A DNA stretch of 55,126 nt, taken from positions 1 through 55,126 of IMG/VR virus record IMGVR_UViG_3300048672_000495, one strand, 5' to 3'. A program made the position numbers and the translations under genes. A model generated the notes under the pieces. It was not told where the DNA came from and did no database searches. It saw nothing but the letters and a program-made list of their open reading frames with translations. Below, piece after piece: positions 20,720 to 27,855 of the stretch (position 1 is its first letter; each line of letters begins with the position of its first letter). Origin of the DNA: a virus.

Positions 20720-20860
20720 TTAAATAATAAGTAGGAAACAAACCCACGTTATTATTATAAGAATATCACCTATTCGAGTTTGCCCTTCGATGCAAAATGT
20801 TGCGGTACGGGTAATTGGTATTCTCAAATACCATTTACGATACTCAAAAAGGTTTTTCAT
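20720..20860 (-). CDS. Mini-protein with C-terminal membrane helix (46 aa)
   Basis: MKNLFEYRKWYLRIPITRTA then a hydrophobic end (DILIIITWVCFLLII). ATGA overlap with the upstream 41-residue gene. Its 3' end lies under the P4 transcript, which would be antisense to it. Confidence 0.5.
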   Translation of the reverse strand: MKNLFEYRKWYLRIPITRTATFCIEGQTRIGDILIIITWVCFLLII

Positions 20861-20982
20861 ATGATAATGATTTCCTCAACGCGAACAACCCGCCACCTAT
20901 ATTTTGCATATACTGCGGCCCGAGATTCTGCGAATACCATAATCGCAGTACCATTTTCCAATGCGACGTTAAATAATCTCAT
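20857..20982 (-). CDS. Mini-protein (41 aa)
   Basis: MRLFNVALENGTAIMVFAES then a basic stretch (KYRWRVVRVEE). SD GAGG before the ATG, ATGA overlaps on both sides, so translated as part of the PQ-loop gene unit. Function unknown. Confidence 0.5.
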   Translation of the reverse strand: MRLFNVALENGTAIMVFAESRAAVYAKYRWRVVRVEEIIII

Positions 20983-21266
20983 ATTTGCCTCGCAGTGAAT
21001 TTGATTTGAATTTCAGTATCATTACGTTCCCAGATTTTATATCTGAGCATAATAACCAGAAACGCAAGATTTGCCAAATAATTTACCGACAGCGGCAAAT
21101 TACCCATTGGCAAAACGTAAATCAGTGTAAAAACTTCGCCACCAAGCCAGCATAGCAGATATGCCCAATTCAGCCCGCGTGCGTGACCATCACGCGCACA
21201 TTGAATAGCCTGAGGAAAACCGCAAATGCTGAAAAGCATTGAACCAATCCAACCGATAGTTTCCAT
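20979..21266 (-). CDS. PQ-loop / SemiSWEET-like membrane protein
   Basis: 95 residues, three predicted membrane helices. ICGFPQAIQCARDGHARGLN has the Pro-Gln pair and following polar turn typical of PQ-loop proteins, and the single three-helix unit is the size of bacterial SemiSWEET sugar transporters, which work as dimers. Transport of a small molecule by the phage protein is inferred only. Confidence 0.7.
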   Translation of the reverse strand: METIGWIGSMLFSICGFPQAIQCARDGHARGLNWAYLLCWLGGEVFTLIYVLPMGNLPLSVNYLANLAFLVIMLRYKIWERNDTEIQIKFTARQI

Positions 21267-21668
21267 TTATGCCTCCAATGCGCGCCGAAAAATAATTTCT
21301 TGGTTTGCGAATGCTTGCAATTCCCATGGTTGATTCATATATGGGGTTTTGCGTGGATATTTTACACCATTCCAGATACGCGAGCCATTCTTTGTGTCTG
21401 ACAATTTGCCAGTCGCAAATTGTTTGACATGCGTCAATTCGTGCGCTAGTGACAGCCCGAATTTTTCGAGTGTCATGCCTTTCTTCAGCGAGACAACGAA
21501 CGAACCCGCGAATAGTTCCTGCGCTAATCCCTCGTTTTCCTGTTTCGATACCGTGACAAGCACGAATCCTGCGCGCTTTGACAAATTCAATTGCGCGAGC
21601 ATTGATGGCATGAGCGCATCAAGCCATGTCGCAATGCGCCTGCTTTTCGTGTCGATCAGATATTCCAT
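21267..21668 (-). CDS. HExxH zinc metalloprotease-like protein 2
   Basis: 133 residues from the ATG at 21668; a TTG 30 bases upstream is possible. LSLAHELTHVKQFATG carries HExxH (H76, E77, H80). Downstream PYMNQPWELQAFANQEIIF has a WExxA-type Glu that could be the third zinc ligand (gluzincin-like). Its stop directly precedes the ATG of the PQ-loop gene. The GGGTAAACACCTA box is at 21704-21720. Confidence 0.7.
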   Translation of the reverse strand: MEYLIDTKSRRIATWLDALMPSMLAQLNLSKRAGFVLVTVSKQENEGLAQELFAGSFVVSLKKGMTLEKFGLSLAHELTHVKQFATGKLSDTKNGSRIWNGVKYPRKTPYMNQPWELQAFANQEIIFRRALEA

Positions 21669-21703
21669 GCCTAGAGCATACCACGCCACGGTGAACAATT
21701 TCC

Positions 21704-21720
21704 TAGGTGTTTACCCTAGT
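21704..21720 (-). promoter_or_regulatory. GGGTAAACACCTA-box promoter element (copy 2)
   Basis: Minus-strand ACTAGGGTAAACACCTA, followed after 23 bases by a poor -10 (TATGCT). Upstream of metalloprotease gene 2. Confidence 0.55.
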
Positions 21721-21738
21721 GTGGCAAATTCAGCACGC

Positions 21739-21792
21739 TTACAAACTGTTACAATAAATCGCTTGACGCACCCCATTTTACTATGGTAAAAT
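21739..21792 (+). promoter_or_regulatory. Plus-strand promoter P5 with box and inverted repeat
   Basis: Box 21739-21755, 7-base gap, TTGACG (21763-21768), 18-bp spacer, TAAAAT (21787-21792). Inverted repeat CCATTTTAC-TAT-GTAAAATGG; GGCGC follows. The start of the RNA contains GTTACAA-ac-TTGTAAC and an inverted box copy (to about 21826). Confidence 0.8.
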
Positions 21793-21837
21793 GGCGCAAA
21801 TGTTACAAACTTGTAACAGTTTGTAACATCGCTTGAC

Positions 21838-21942
21838 TTATTGCCAACGATTAGGGTCACCGCATATCCAAATGCACCCGACTAGAGTGCACCCCATGAG
21901 AATCAATCCACCAAGACCCACGACAGTGATCAAAAAATCCAT
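21838..21942 (-). CDS. Membrane mini-protein (34 aa)
   Basis: MDFLITVVGLGGLILMGCTL with further small hydrophobic residues and a GDPNRWQ tail; one membrane helix. Its ATG overlaps the stop of metalloprotease gene 3 by one base (TAATG). Confidence 0.5.
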   Translation of the reverse strand: MDFLITVVGLGGLILMGCTLVGCIWICGDPNRWQ

Positions 21943-22322
21943 TATCTACCTTTCTTTGCGCGCGCAATGCGCATTGCCGACGTTGTGAGAGAATGACAGC
22001 GCGAGGGTTCCAGCCCATAGGCCAGCATCACGCTTTTCCAATGGTAGCCGTGACCGTTATCACGGTACACATCCCACGCTACCATGTGAGCGATTTCATG
22101 TGGAATAATGTCTTGTTTGTATGCTTCGACATTTTCCGCAAACATGACAGGGGCAAGCTCAACAATGCGAGCGTCAAGATTGCAGCGGCCTGCAGTGGTC
22201 TTGAGTCTGCGGTTTAGCTGAATCACGGGCATCGTGTTTTTCAGTGTGAACAGTTGCCCAAAGCGCTGCCAAATTTTGGAGCGCTCGCATTCTGCGATCA
22301 GTTGAAGTGTTTTTTCGTCCAT
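21942..22322 (-). CDS. SprT-like zinc metalloprotease domain protein 3
   Basis: 126 residues. DIIPHEIAHMVAWDVY (H75, E76, H79) followed by DNGHGYHWKSVMLAYG, with a third His at 91 or 94: the classic SprT/Spartan layout HExxH-x(n)-GHGxxW. SprT-like domains in cells cut proteins crosslinked to DNA (known for Spartan); here the target is unknown. Unlike cellular SprT it has no C-terminal zinc ribbon. Confidence 0.85.
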   Translation of the reverse strand: MDEKTLQLIAECERSKIWQRFGQLFTLKNTMPVIQLNRRLKTTAGRCNLDARIVELAPVMFAENVEAYKQDIIPHEIAHMVAWDVYRDNGHGYHWKSVMLAYGLEPSRCHSLTTSAMRIARAKKGR

Positions 22323-22331
22323 GACAGGATT

Positions 22332-22550
22332 CTAGCACATCGGCTGACAGAAACGATCCCACATTTCTTGCCCATCGACTTCGTACAAACCCGCATACGG
22401 GCCGAGTTCATCTGAGAGAAATTCGCAGTATTCCTCATCTGTCAAACCAGCGCACAGCAGGTTTTGCAGTTCAGTGACTTCGCCGATTGGCAGGCGTTCG
22501 CAATCCTCGCCAATCATGTCGCAGCGTTGGGGGCCGAGGTCAATTGTCAT
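22332..22550 (-). CDS. Hypothetical acidic Cys-containing protein
   Basis: 72 residues from the ATG at 22550 (SD GGAG); an earlier in-frame start is not needed. MTIDLGPQRCDMIGEDCERL, five Cys in total, ending in FCQPMC. Acidic and possibly secreted-like in Cys content, but without a signal peptide. No family recognised. Confidence 0.6.
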   Translation of the reverse strand: MTIDLGPQRCDMIGEDCERLPIGEVTELQNLLCAGLTDEEYCEFLSDELGPYAGLYEVDGQEMWDRFCQPMC

Positions 22551-22603
22551 AGTCGTTTCTCCAGTTGACGCATTCATTCTATAGCATCCAGCCAACAATA
22601 ACA

Positions 22604-22620
22604 TAGGTGTTTACCCTAGT
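22604..22620 (-). promoter_or_regulatory. GGGTAAACACCTA-box promoter element (copy 3)
   Basis: Minus-strand ACTAGGGTAAACACCTA, 23 bases before TAGAAT, upstream of the 22550 gene. Confidence 0.6.
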
Positions 22621-22626
22621 GTTGTT

Positions 22627-22681
22627 TTACAAATTGTTACACGTGCAGCTATTGACACGTCCCAATTATACGTGGTATAAT
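22627..22681 (+). promoter_or_regulatory. Plus-strand promoter P6 with box and inverted repeat
   Basis: Box TTACAAATTGTTACACG (22627-22643), 8-base gap, TTGACA (22652-22657), 18-bp spacer, TATAAT (22676-22681). Inverted repeat CCAATTATAC-GTG-GTATAATTGG; GGCGC follows. An inverted box copy lies at 22690-22706 and a terminator at 22722. Confidence 0.8.
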
Positions 22682-22721
22682 TGGCGCCAATTGTAACAGT
22701 TTGTAACAGTGCTTGACAAAA

Positions 22722-22745
22722 CAAAACCCGCCTAAGCGGGTTTTG
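22722..22745. terminator. Rho-independent terminator
   Basis: CAAAACCCGC-CTAA-GCGGGTTTTG. Works in both directions: it ends the minus-strand 22795 gene and would cut the P6 transcript to about 55 nt. Confidence 0.85.
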
Positions 22746-22794
22746 AACGTAAGCGGGTCGGAAATTCGCGCCCGCTCAGGCCGTAATTCTCAGC

Positions 22795-22971
22795 CTATAC
22801 GTTTTTATTTGTTAATTCGCACCAATGCCCACGCCACGAGCATTGCAACGGCAGAGGCGCACGCGCAGCGCGGTTCGCATCCTGAGCGCGCTTCTGTGCG
22901 CGAGTGTCGCGAGCAGGCAGTGGGGCGAGGTTCAGGGTAGCACGGATTTCGTTGATACGGGCAAGGTTCAT
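22795..22971 (-). CDS. Small basic protein (58 aa)
   Basis: MNLARINEIRATLNLAPLPA then RDTRAQKRAQDANRAARAPL; Arg/Ala-rich, probably helical, ends in a Cys/Trp segment. SD GGAG before the ATG; the box promoter at 22999-23040 is upstream and a terminator is downstream, so it is a complete single-gene unit. Might bind nucleic acid. Confidence 0.65.
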   Translation of the reverse strand: MNLARINEIRATLNLAPLPARDTRAQKRAQDANRAARAPLPLQCSWRGHWCELTNKNV

Positions 22972-22998
22972 TTCGTTTCTCCGGTGTGTGAGTCTGAA

Positions 22999-23040
22999 TT
23001 ATAGCGCACCGATCACGATGCGCTATAGGTGTTTACCCTT
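22999..23040 (-). promoter_or_regulatory. GGGTAAACACCTA-box promoter (copy 4)
   Basis: Minus strand: AAGGGTAAACACCTA (23026-23040), then 22 bases, then TATAAT near 22998-23003. Upstream of the 22795-22971 gene and immediately after the stop of the 23033 gene. Confidence 0.65.
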
Positions 23041-23338
23041 GATTGTACAAATTCGCGAAGCTTTGCGCGAAGTAGTCGAAATTGTCAGACGTGCAAGGCA
23101 CGGGCACATCACAGCGGCGAATCGCTTGCGATGCGCCGATGAGTCTGTCGAATTTCGGTTCACTTGGCGATTGCCATGCGATGCCCATGCATGCCCATTG
23201 CGAACCCGCAAAGTTTTCGATCAGGGCAATGGTCAGGCCAATGTCACGAAAGAAAAACAGTTCGCCGCCTGCGCTCATAAAGTCATTGCGCATCTCGGTA
23301 TTGTATTTGCGTTGGCCCGCAGTCATCTTCGTTGTCAT
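23033..23338 (-). CDS. Hypothetical protein
   Basis: 101 residues from the ATG at 23338 (SD AAGGGC). MTTKMTAGQRKYNTEMRNDF, then an aromatic middle (GELFFFRDIGLTIAL) and two further short strands. Codon use is G+C-rich like its neighbours. No family recognised. Confidence 0.65.
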   Translation of the reverse strand: MTTKMTAGQRKYNTEMRNDFMSAGGELFFFRDIGLTIALIENFAGSQWACMGIAWQSPSEPKFDRLIGASQAIRRCDVPVPCTSDNFDYFAQSFANLYNQG

Positions 23339-23410
23339 GGTTTGCCCTTTCGTGGCAGTGGTTGATTGACAATGTAAGTATAGGGCATGGAATAGCACAT
23401 GCAAGCACCT

Positions 23411-23474
23411 TTACAAACAGTTACAAAGAGTTACAATAAATATGTTGACGCGGGCCTATGCGCTGTGGTAAAAT
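23411..23474 (+). promoter_or_regulatory. Plus-strand promoter P7 with triple box
   Basis: Three TTACAA units in exact 10-bp steps (23411-23436), 8-base gap, TTGACG (23445-23450), 18-bp spacer, TAAAAT (23469-23474), then AGGCGC. The inverted repeat is only partial (CCTAT/ATAGG). The RNA would start with GTAAGTTAG-tgctaa-CTAACTTAC, the same hairpin as P4. Confidence 0.8.
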
Positions 23475-23514
23475 AGGCGCAAATGTAAGTTAGTGCTAAC
23501 TAACTTACATCGTA

Positions 23515-23784
23515 TTAGGGACCGGGGTAGTCTGTGCCGCTAGTGTCTGCAATGACTACCAGATGCGGGACATACTTATGATTACGCCTTGCAAACTCCC
23601 TATTCATAGCGGCGACTGCTTCTTCTGCTGTGTCATAAGCGGCAAGTCTAGAGCCTATGCCACCATGCATTGACGCACGGCTCATGTCAACGAAACGCAC
23701 ATCACGCCAGCCAAAAAATCCATGCTGTTGCATGATGTAGCGCGATCCCTCGCGCGTGATGATGCGAAAATGTTTCAGTTTCAT
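23515..23784 (-). CDS. Hypothetical protein
   Basis: 89 residues from the ATG at 23784, which overlaps the upstream stop as ATGA. MKLKHFRIITREGSRYIMQQ then a two-layer alpha/beta pattern with AAYDTAEEAVAAMNREF, as in small domains of phage accessory proteins. Function unknown. Confidence 0.65.
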   Translation of the reverse strand: MKLKHFRIITREGSRYIMQQHGFFGWRDVRFVDMSRASMHGGIGSRLAAYDTAEEAVAAMNREFARRNHKYVPHLVVIADTSGTDYPGP

Positions 23785-24047
23785 TGCTTGTGCCCTCGTT
23801 TGTAAGAAACATGCCCCCACACATCGCGCACGGGCACCGTGAATTGCAGTTTGCAATCCAGTGTCGTGATGGTGATGCTGCTTGTGTCGCGTGACAGTTC
23901 AGTAAGGTCGCGCACGCTGCAATACGCACCACGCTTGCCAGCCCAGATTGAAAAATCTTCACCGTTCAGCCATGCTGTACGCATTGCGTCAACGTCGGCA
24001 TAGTGTTTGCCGGGGGCAGGGATTAGAACAAGTGGTGTTGCAAACAT
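23781..24047 (-). CDS. Hypothetical protein, first gene of the island
   Basis: 88 residues. MFATPLVLIPAPGKHYADVD then a beta-rich stretch (SSITITTLDCKLQFTVPV). SD GAGGAAA before the ATG. Translationally coupled to the 23784 gene. A TTACAAACTG box lies upstream at 24106. Confidence 0.65.
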   Translation of the reverse strand: MFATPLVLIPAPGKHYADVDAMRTAWLNGEDFSIWAGKRGAYCSVRDLTELSRDTSSITITTLDCKLQFTVPVRDVWGHVSYKRGHKQ

Positions 24048-24105
24048 TGCGTTTCCTCGTTTGATGCCTTTATTCTACAGCATGTGCGCGACTGTACAAG
24101 TACTA

Positions 24106-24120
24106 TTACAAACTGTTACA
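24106..24120 (+). repeat. Last TTACAAACTGTTACA box
   Basis: Single copy upstream of the 24047 gene and of the rightward packaging operon; marks the right edge of the repeat-bearing island. Confidence 0.7.
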
Positions 24121-24277
24121 TCTCTGGTGGTAATAGACTATGCCTATGAGGGGGGGTTATCTGACTGATTGTTACATATGGCCACGTGCACCCACCAACA
24201 CGGCCTACATCCAATATTTTCTGAAAAACATTACGGTGCCAATTTACGGTGTCAAGGCACCTAACCAAAATCCACAC

Positions 24278-24306
24278 TTGCGCTAATATCCTCACCGTGA
24301 TATAAT
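24278..24306 (+). promoter_or_regulatory. Promoter of the packaging/glycosylation operon
   Basis: TTGCGC (24278-24283), 17-bp spacer, TATAAT (24301-24306), about 30 bases before the first glycosyltransferase start. Confidence 0.75.
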
Positions 24307-24334
24307 TACTGCATCACACAACTATGTAACCACG

Positions 24335-25522
24335 ATGTACAAACCAAATGAGAAATTAAATGCTTTATTCGCGAAGGCTAGAAATTATAGAAAAAATACG
24401 CGTTTTGATAGAGCCTTGGAATATTACAATAGAGTACTAGGTTTACAAAAATGTAAAGAAGCATATCAAGAAATAGGATTAATTTACGTAGAGTTACATG
24501 ATTTAGATAAAGCTAAAGAATACTTCAATAAAGCTAATGATTCTAATATACCATATTTAAATGGAAAACATGTATCAAATGATCCTACATGCATACATAA
24601 TTTAGCTAGTATTGAATATATAATGTTCAATGATATAGAAGCTATGCGATTATACAAAATTGCGTATTCATTAGATCACAACAACTATGCTGCACTTTTA
24701 GGGTATGGTCAGAGTGGGATCAGACGATATTGTGAAGGTGATACTTCTATTGATCTTAAACAGATGTGGAAATATTACACATATAGGTTTATGGAGGGAG
24801 ATTTAACAATCTATCGCCCACACGATCTCTGGGATGGAATTACACCACACTTATCAGAAAGTATAGTCGTACTTCGCGATCAGGGTCAAGGTGATGCACT
24901 AATGTTTAGCAGATACTTACCTGAGCTACAAAAATACTTTAAAAAGATATATATGCAGGTAGCTCCTGAATTGGAGTGTTTATACGAAAATATATATGAT
25001 GCCAATAGTGATTGTAAATATGCTATACCAATTGGTAATTTACCCCAGTTATTAGATTATATTCCTGCTGGAGATTGGCTTGCTAATAGAAATATATATG
25101 AAAAGCATGATGGACTAAGAGTAGGTTGTGTATGGGGTGGTAATAATTTACACAAGAACCATAGTGATAGAGCCTGTCCTCCCTCATACTTTGATAATTT
25201 AGAATATGATAAATATAGTTTCGTACCTAGAGTTGGATATACGTTTTTGGAATGGAAAAACTGGGATGATACTATATATTGGTTAAATAAGTTAGACGTA
25301 GTTGTAACTGTTGACACTTCAATGGTACATATGTGTGGCTGTTTAGGTAAACCTTGTATCATGATAATGCCACTCATAAGTGGTGATTTCAGGTGGGGAC
25401 GCTCGGATAAAACTATTTGGTACTCAAGTGTTAATATTGTACATAATAATGATAGTTGGTCAGAAGCATTTAAAGAAGTAAGAAAGAGACTAGATGAATT
25501 TGCCAGTAAACACACCAGTTGA
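24335..25522 (+). CDS. TPR-linked GT9-type glycosyltransferase, copy A
   Basis: 395 residues. Residues ~1-130 are TPR-like helices (KARNYRKNTRFDRALEYYNR, IYVELHDLDKAKEYFNKAND). The C-terminal part resembles ADP-heptose:LPS heptosyltransferase-type (GT-B) enzymes: LRDQGQGDALMFSRYLPEL, GLRVGCVWGGN, then DVVVTVDTSMVHMCGCLGKP. Copy B (25958) has the same layout. Expected to transfer a sugar to protein or glycan in the cytoplasm. Composition is the AT-rich phage type, unlike the island to the left. Confidence 0.82.
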   Translation: MYKPNEKLNALFAKARNYRKNTRFDRALEYYNRVLGLQKCKEAYQEIGLIYVELHDLDKAKEYFNKANDSNIPYLNGKHVSNDPTCIHNLASIEYIMFNDIEAMRLYKIAYSLDHNNYAALLGYGQSGIRRYCEGDTSIDLKQMWKYYTYRFMEGDLTIYRPHDLWDGITPHLSESIVVLRDQGQGDALMFSRYLPELQKYFKKIYMQVAPELECLYENIYDANSDCKYAIPIGNLPQLLDYIPAGDWLANRNIYEKHDGLRVGCVWGGNNLHKNHSDRACPPSYFDNLEYDKYSFVPRVGYTFLEWKNWDDTIYWLNKLDVVVTVDTSMVHMCGCLGKPCIMIMPLISGDFRWGRSDKTIWYSSVNIVHNNDSWSEAFKEVRKRLDEFASKHTS

Positions 25523-25961
25523 AGTATTAGATATTTCACCAGAAGCACTAGAAGTTGCAAATTGCTACTTACAGACACAAAATTTAGACGCTGTTGCTAG
25601 TGAACTAGATATATCAAAAGAGTTAGTTACTCAAATTTTGTCGAAGAAAGAAGTAAAATCATATATAGATCATGTATTCTTTAATCTAGGATTTAATAAT
25701 AGATTCAAGATGCGTGCTGCGATGGATGCTATTATAAAGAAGAAGTTTCAGGAGCTAGAAGAAAGTGAAATGGGCTCAACTAAGGACATTGCAGAACTAT
25801 TAGCTTTAAGTCATAAAATGACAATGGATGAAATGAGTAGACAGATTGAGCTTGAGAAACTACAACAAGCAAATATAAAGAACCAAGTTAACGTACAGAT
25901 TAACGATGGTGGAACTAAATATAACACATTGATAGAAAAGTTGTTAAGCGGAGACATATGA
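25494..25961 (+). CDS. terS: Terminase small subunit-like HTH protein
   Basis: 155 residues. NCYLQTQNLDAVASELDISK with ELVTQILSKKEVKSYIDHVF is the N-terminal helix-turn-helix plus step-wise helix typical of small terminases; the middle has a long helix (DEMSRQIELEKLQQANIKNQ) for oligomerisation. It binds the packaging site on DNA and loads the large subunit. Overlaps both glycosyltransferase genes, so it cannot be a recent separate insertion. Confidence 0.75.
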   Translation: MNLPVNTPVEVLDISPEALEVANCYLQTQNLDAVASELDISKELVTQILSKKEVKSYIDHVFFNLGFNNRFKMRAAMDAIIKKKFQELEESEMGSTKDIAELLALSHKMTMDEMSRQIELEKLQQANIKNQVNVQINDGGTKYNTLIEKLLSGDI

Positions 25962-27160
25962 TAACTGAAGAAAACTATAAACTATTTCAACGTGGGCTAA
26001 AGTATTGTGAGAAGAACCCAGATAAGGCTATACCACTACTAAAACAGTTCTTAAAGGAGTGTGATTGTAAAGAGGCATGGTTAAACCTAGCAGTAGCATA
26101 TAAGCATAAAGGTAATTTAAAAGTAGCTGGAGAGTGCCTACTAAAAGCTAATGATGAAAAAATACCATACAGTGATGGCACATTTGCTAAAGCGTATCCT
26201 ACTGCATTGAATAACCTAGGACTAATTGCTCATAGCTTGGAAGATGATGCTACGGCTGAGCAGTTTTATAAGGCTTGCCTAGCTATCGAACCGTTAAATT
26301 ATGATTGCTTATGGAATCTTAGCGTAGTAAAGCTAAAGAACTATTGTAGCGATATGGGTGGTAACTTAAGCGAGTGCTGGAGGCTATACAACTATAGGTT
26401 CAAACGTACTGGAGCTGATCCACTAAAAAATGCTAAAGAAGATCTTAAGCTTTGGAATGGGCTTGATAAGGTTAAAAGTATAGTATGCTTAAGCGAACAA
26501 GGTATGGGTGACAGCATAATGTATGGTCGCTACCTTGAAAAACTAAAAGAATACTGTGACGAAGTTTGGATCCAATGTGATCCTAGCCTAAATTACATCT
26601 TCTCGGACTATAATACATGTGTTGATGTTAGGGATAGTGATGCTACTCATGGAATCCCAATCGGATCGCTAGGTAGCATAATGGACTATATACCTAGCTC
26701 ACCATGGCTTGCTGAGAAGCGAGTAGTTGAAGAACACTCAGGATTACGAATTGGATGTGTATGGGCTGGTAATAAGAAACATATTAATGATAAGAATAGA
26801 AGTATCACTCCGTTCTTTTTTAACAAATTAAGGAAACATGGCGAACTATGTACAATTGGTCCTGCAAGTGGTCCTGAACCTGGGTTTACTCATCTTGATG
26901 GTAACAGCTGGAAAGAAACTATTGAGAACCTGGGTAAGCTCGATTTAGTTATAACAGTAGATACATCTATAGCACATATGTGTGGATCATTGGGAATGCC
27001 GTGCTGGGTACTGATGCCACTAGTGGACACTGACTTTAGATGGGGTAATAGTACAATGGGGTTTAAGAATGTATGGTACCCTAGTATTAGTGTATTTAGA
27101 AATCCCGGTAACTGGATCGAAGTATTTAATAACGTTGAAAGAGCATTATGCGAAGTGTAA
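25958..27160 (+). CDS. TPR-linked GT9-type glycosyltransferase, copy B
   Basis: 400 residues, paralog of copy A. TPR-like helices (residues ~1-130, LNLAVAYKHKGNLKVAGECL), then LSEQGMGDSIMYGRYLEKL, GLRIGCVWAGNKKH and LDLVITVDTSIAHMCGSLGM with FRWGNS. The VDTS-x(2)-H-x(3)-G-x-P-type motif is the sugar-nucleotide end of GT9-like enzymes. Overlaps terS by four bases and the FkbM gene by 13. Confidence 0.82.
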   Translation: MITEENYKLFQRGLKYCEKNPDKAIPLLKQFLKECDCKEAWLNLAVAYKHKGNLKVAGECLLKANDEKIPYSDGTFAKAYPTALNNLGLIAHSLEDDATAEQFYKACLAIEPLNYDCLWNLSVVKLKNYCSDMGGNLSECWRLYNYRFKRTGADPLKNAKEDLKLWNGLDKVKSIVCLSEQGMGDSIMYGRYLEKLKEYCDEVWIQCDPSLNYIFSDYNTCVDVRDSDATHGIPIGSLGSIMDYIPSSPWLAEKRVVEEHSGLRIGCVWAGNKKHINDKNRSITPFFFNKLRKHGELCTIGPASGPEPGFTHLDGNSWKETIENLGKLDLVITVDTSIAHMCGSLGMPCWVLMPLVDTDFRWGNSTMGFKNVWYPSISVFRNPGNWIEVFNNVERALCEV

Positions 27161-27855
27161 TTGGTAGGTACGGTGAAGTATGGTACTACGGTAAGGATCG
27201 CTTTATTGGTAGAGGCCTACATGCCTATGGAGAATTTAGTCACCAAGAGTGCATGAATATTTTAGCACTTGCACGGGAGGGTGATGGGGTTTGCCTTGAT
27301 ATAGGTGCTAATATGGGATGTATATCCCAAATGCTTGAGTACCATGGGATGACAGTTGTGGCCTTCGAGCCGCAGCCTGAGCTAATCAAAGTGCTAGAAA
27401 AGAACTTTAAAGGCTCTATTAAGAACTTTGCACTTGGCAGTGAAGAAAAGACTGAGGTAATGCCTAAGTATGACTATAGCTCAAATGGTAGTTTTGGTGA
27501 GGCTAGCTTAGGTACTAAAAGTGCACTAGGTAGTATTACTGTAGATGTTAAGAAACTAGATAATTTCTTCTTTGGTAAAATTGGATTCATGAAGATTGAC
27601 GTTGAAGGATATGAATTAGAAGTACTAAAGGGTGCTAGAGAGACTATTCTTAAATATAAGCCATTAATGTACATTGAAGATGACAGGGCTGAAAAAAGTC
27701 CTGCACTACATGCCTATCTAAGTGAGCTAGGATATATTTGTGAACTAGATGTAACTAAACTATATAATCCGGATAATTTCTTTAATAATTCTAAACGGAT
27801 TTGGGATAGAGATTATGTATCTCTTAATTTAATATGTAGGCCTAAGAAATGTTAA
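27148..27855 (+). CDS. FkbM-family SAM-dependent methyltransferase
   Basis: 235 residues. SAM motif VCLDIGANMGCISQML, then VVAFEPQPELIKVLEKNF and FMKIDVEGYELEVLKGARE, the standard FkbM set. Family members O-methylate sugars and polyketides. With two glycosyltransferases upstream, methylation of the added sugar is the simplest reading. Overlaps terL by seven bases. Confidence 0.88.
   Translation: MRSVIGRYGEVWYYGKDRFIGRGLHAYGEFSHQECMNILALAREGDGVCLDIGANMGCISQMLEYHGMTVVAFEPQPELIKVLEKNFKGSIKNFALGSEEKTEVMPKYDYSSNGSFGEASLGTKSALGSITVDVKKLDNFFFGKIGFMKIDVEGYELEVLKGARETILKYKPLMYIEDDRAEKSPALHAYLSELGYICELDVTKLYNPDNFFNNSKRIWDRDYVSLNLICRPKKC

Noticed and set aside
20780-20998. Plus-strand TTG-start frame downstream of P4
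   Set aside because: No SD; antisense to two ATGA-coupled mini-genes. Kept only as possible antisense RNA.
22713-22940. Plus-strand open frame of 75 codons
   Set aside because: Antisense to a better-supported 58-residue gene with SD, promoter and terminator.
18661-24120. CRISPR-like array from the repeated 17-mer
   Set aside because: Copies are irregularly spaced (tens to hundreds of bases), tied to promoters, with no spacers of constant length.
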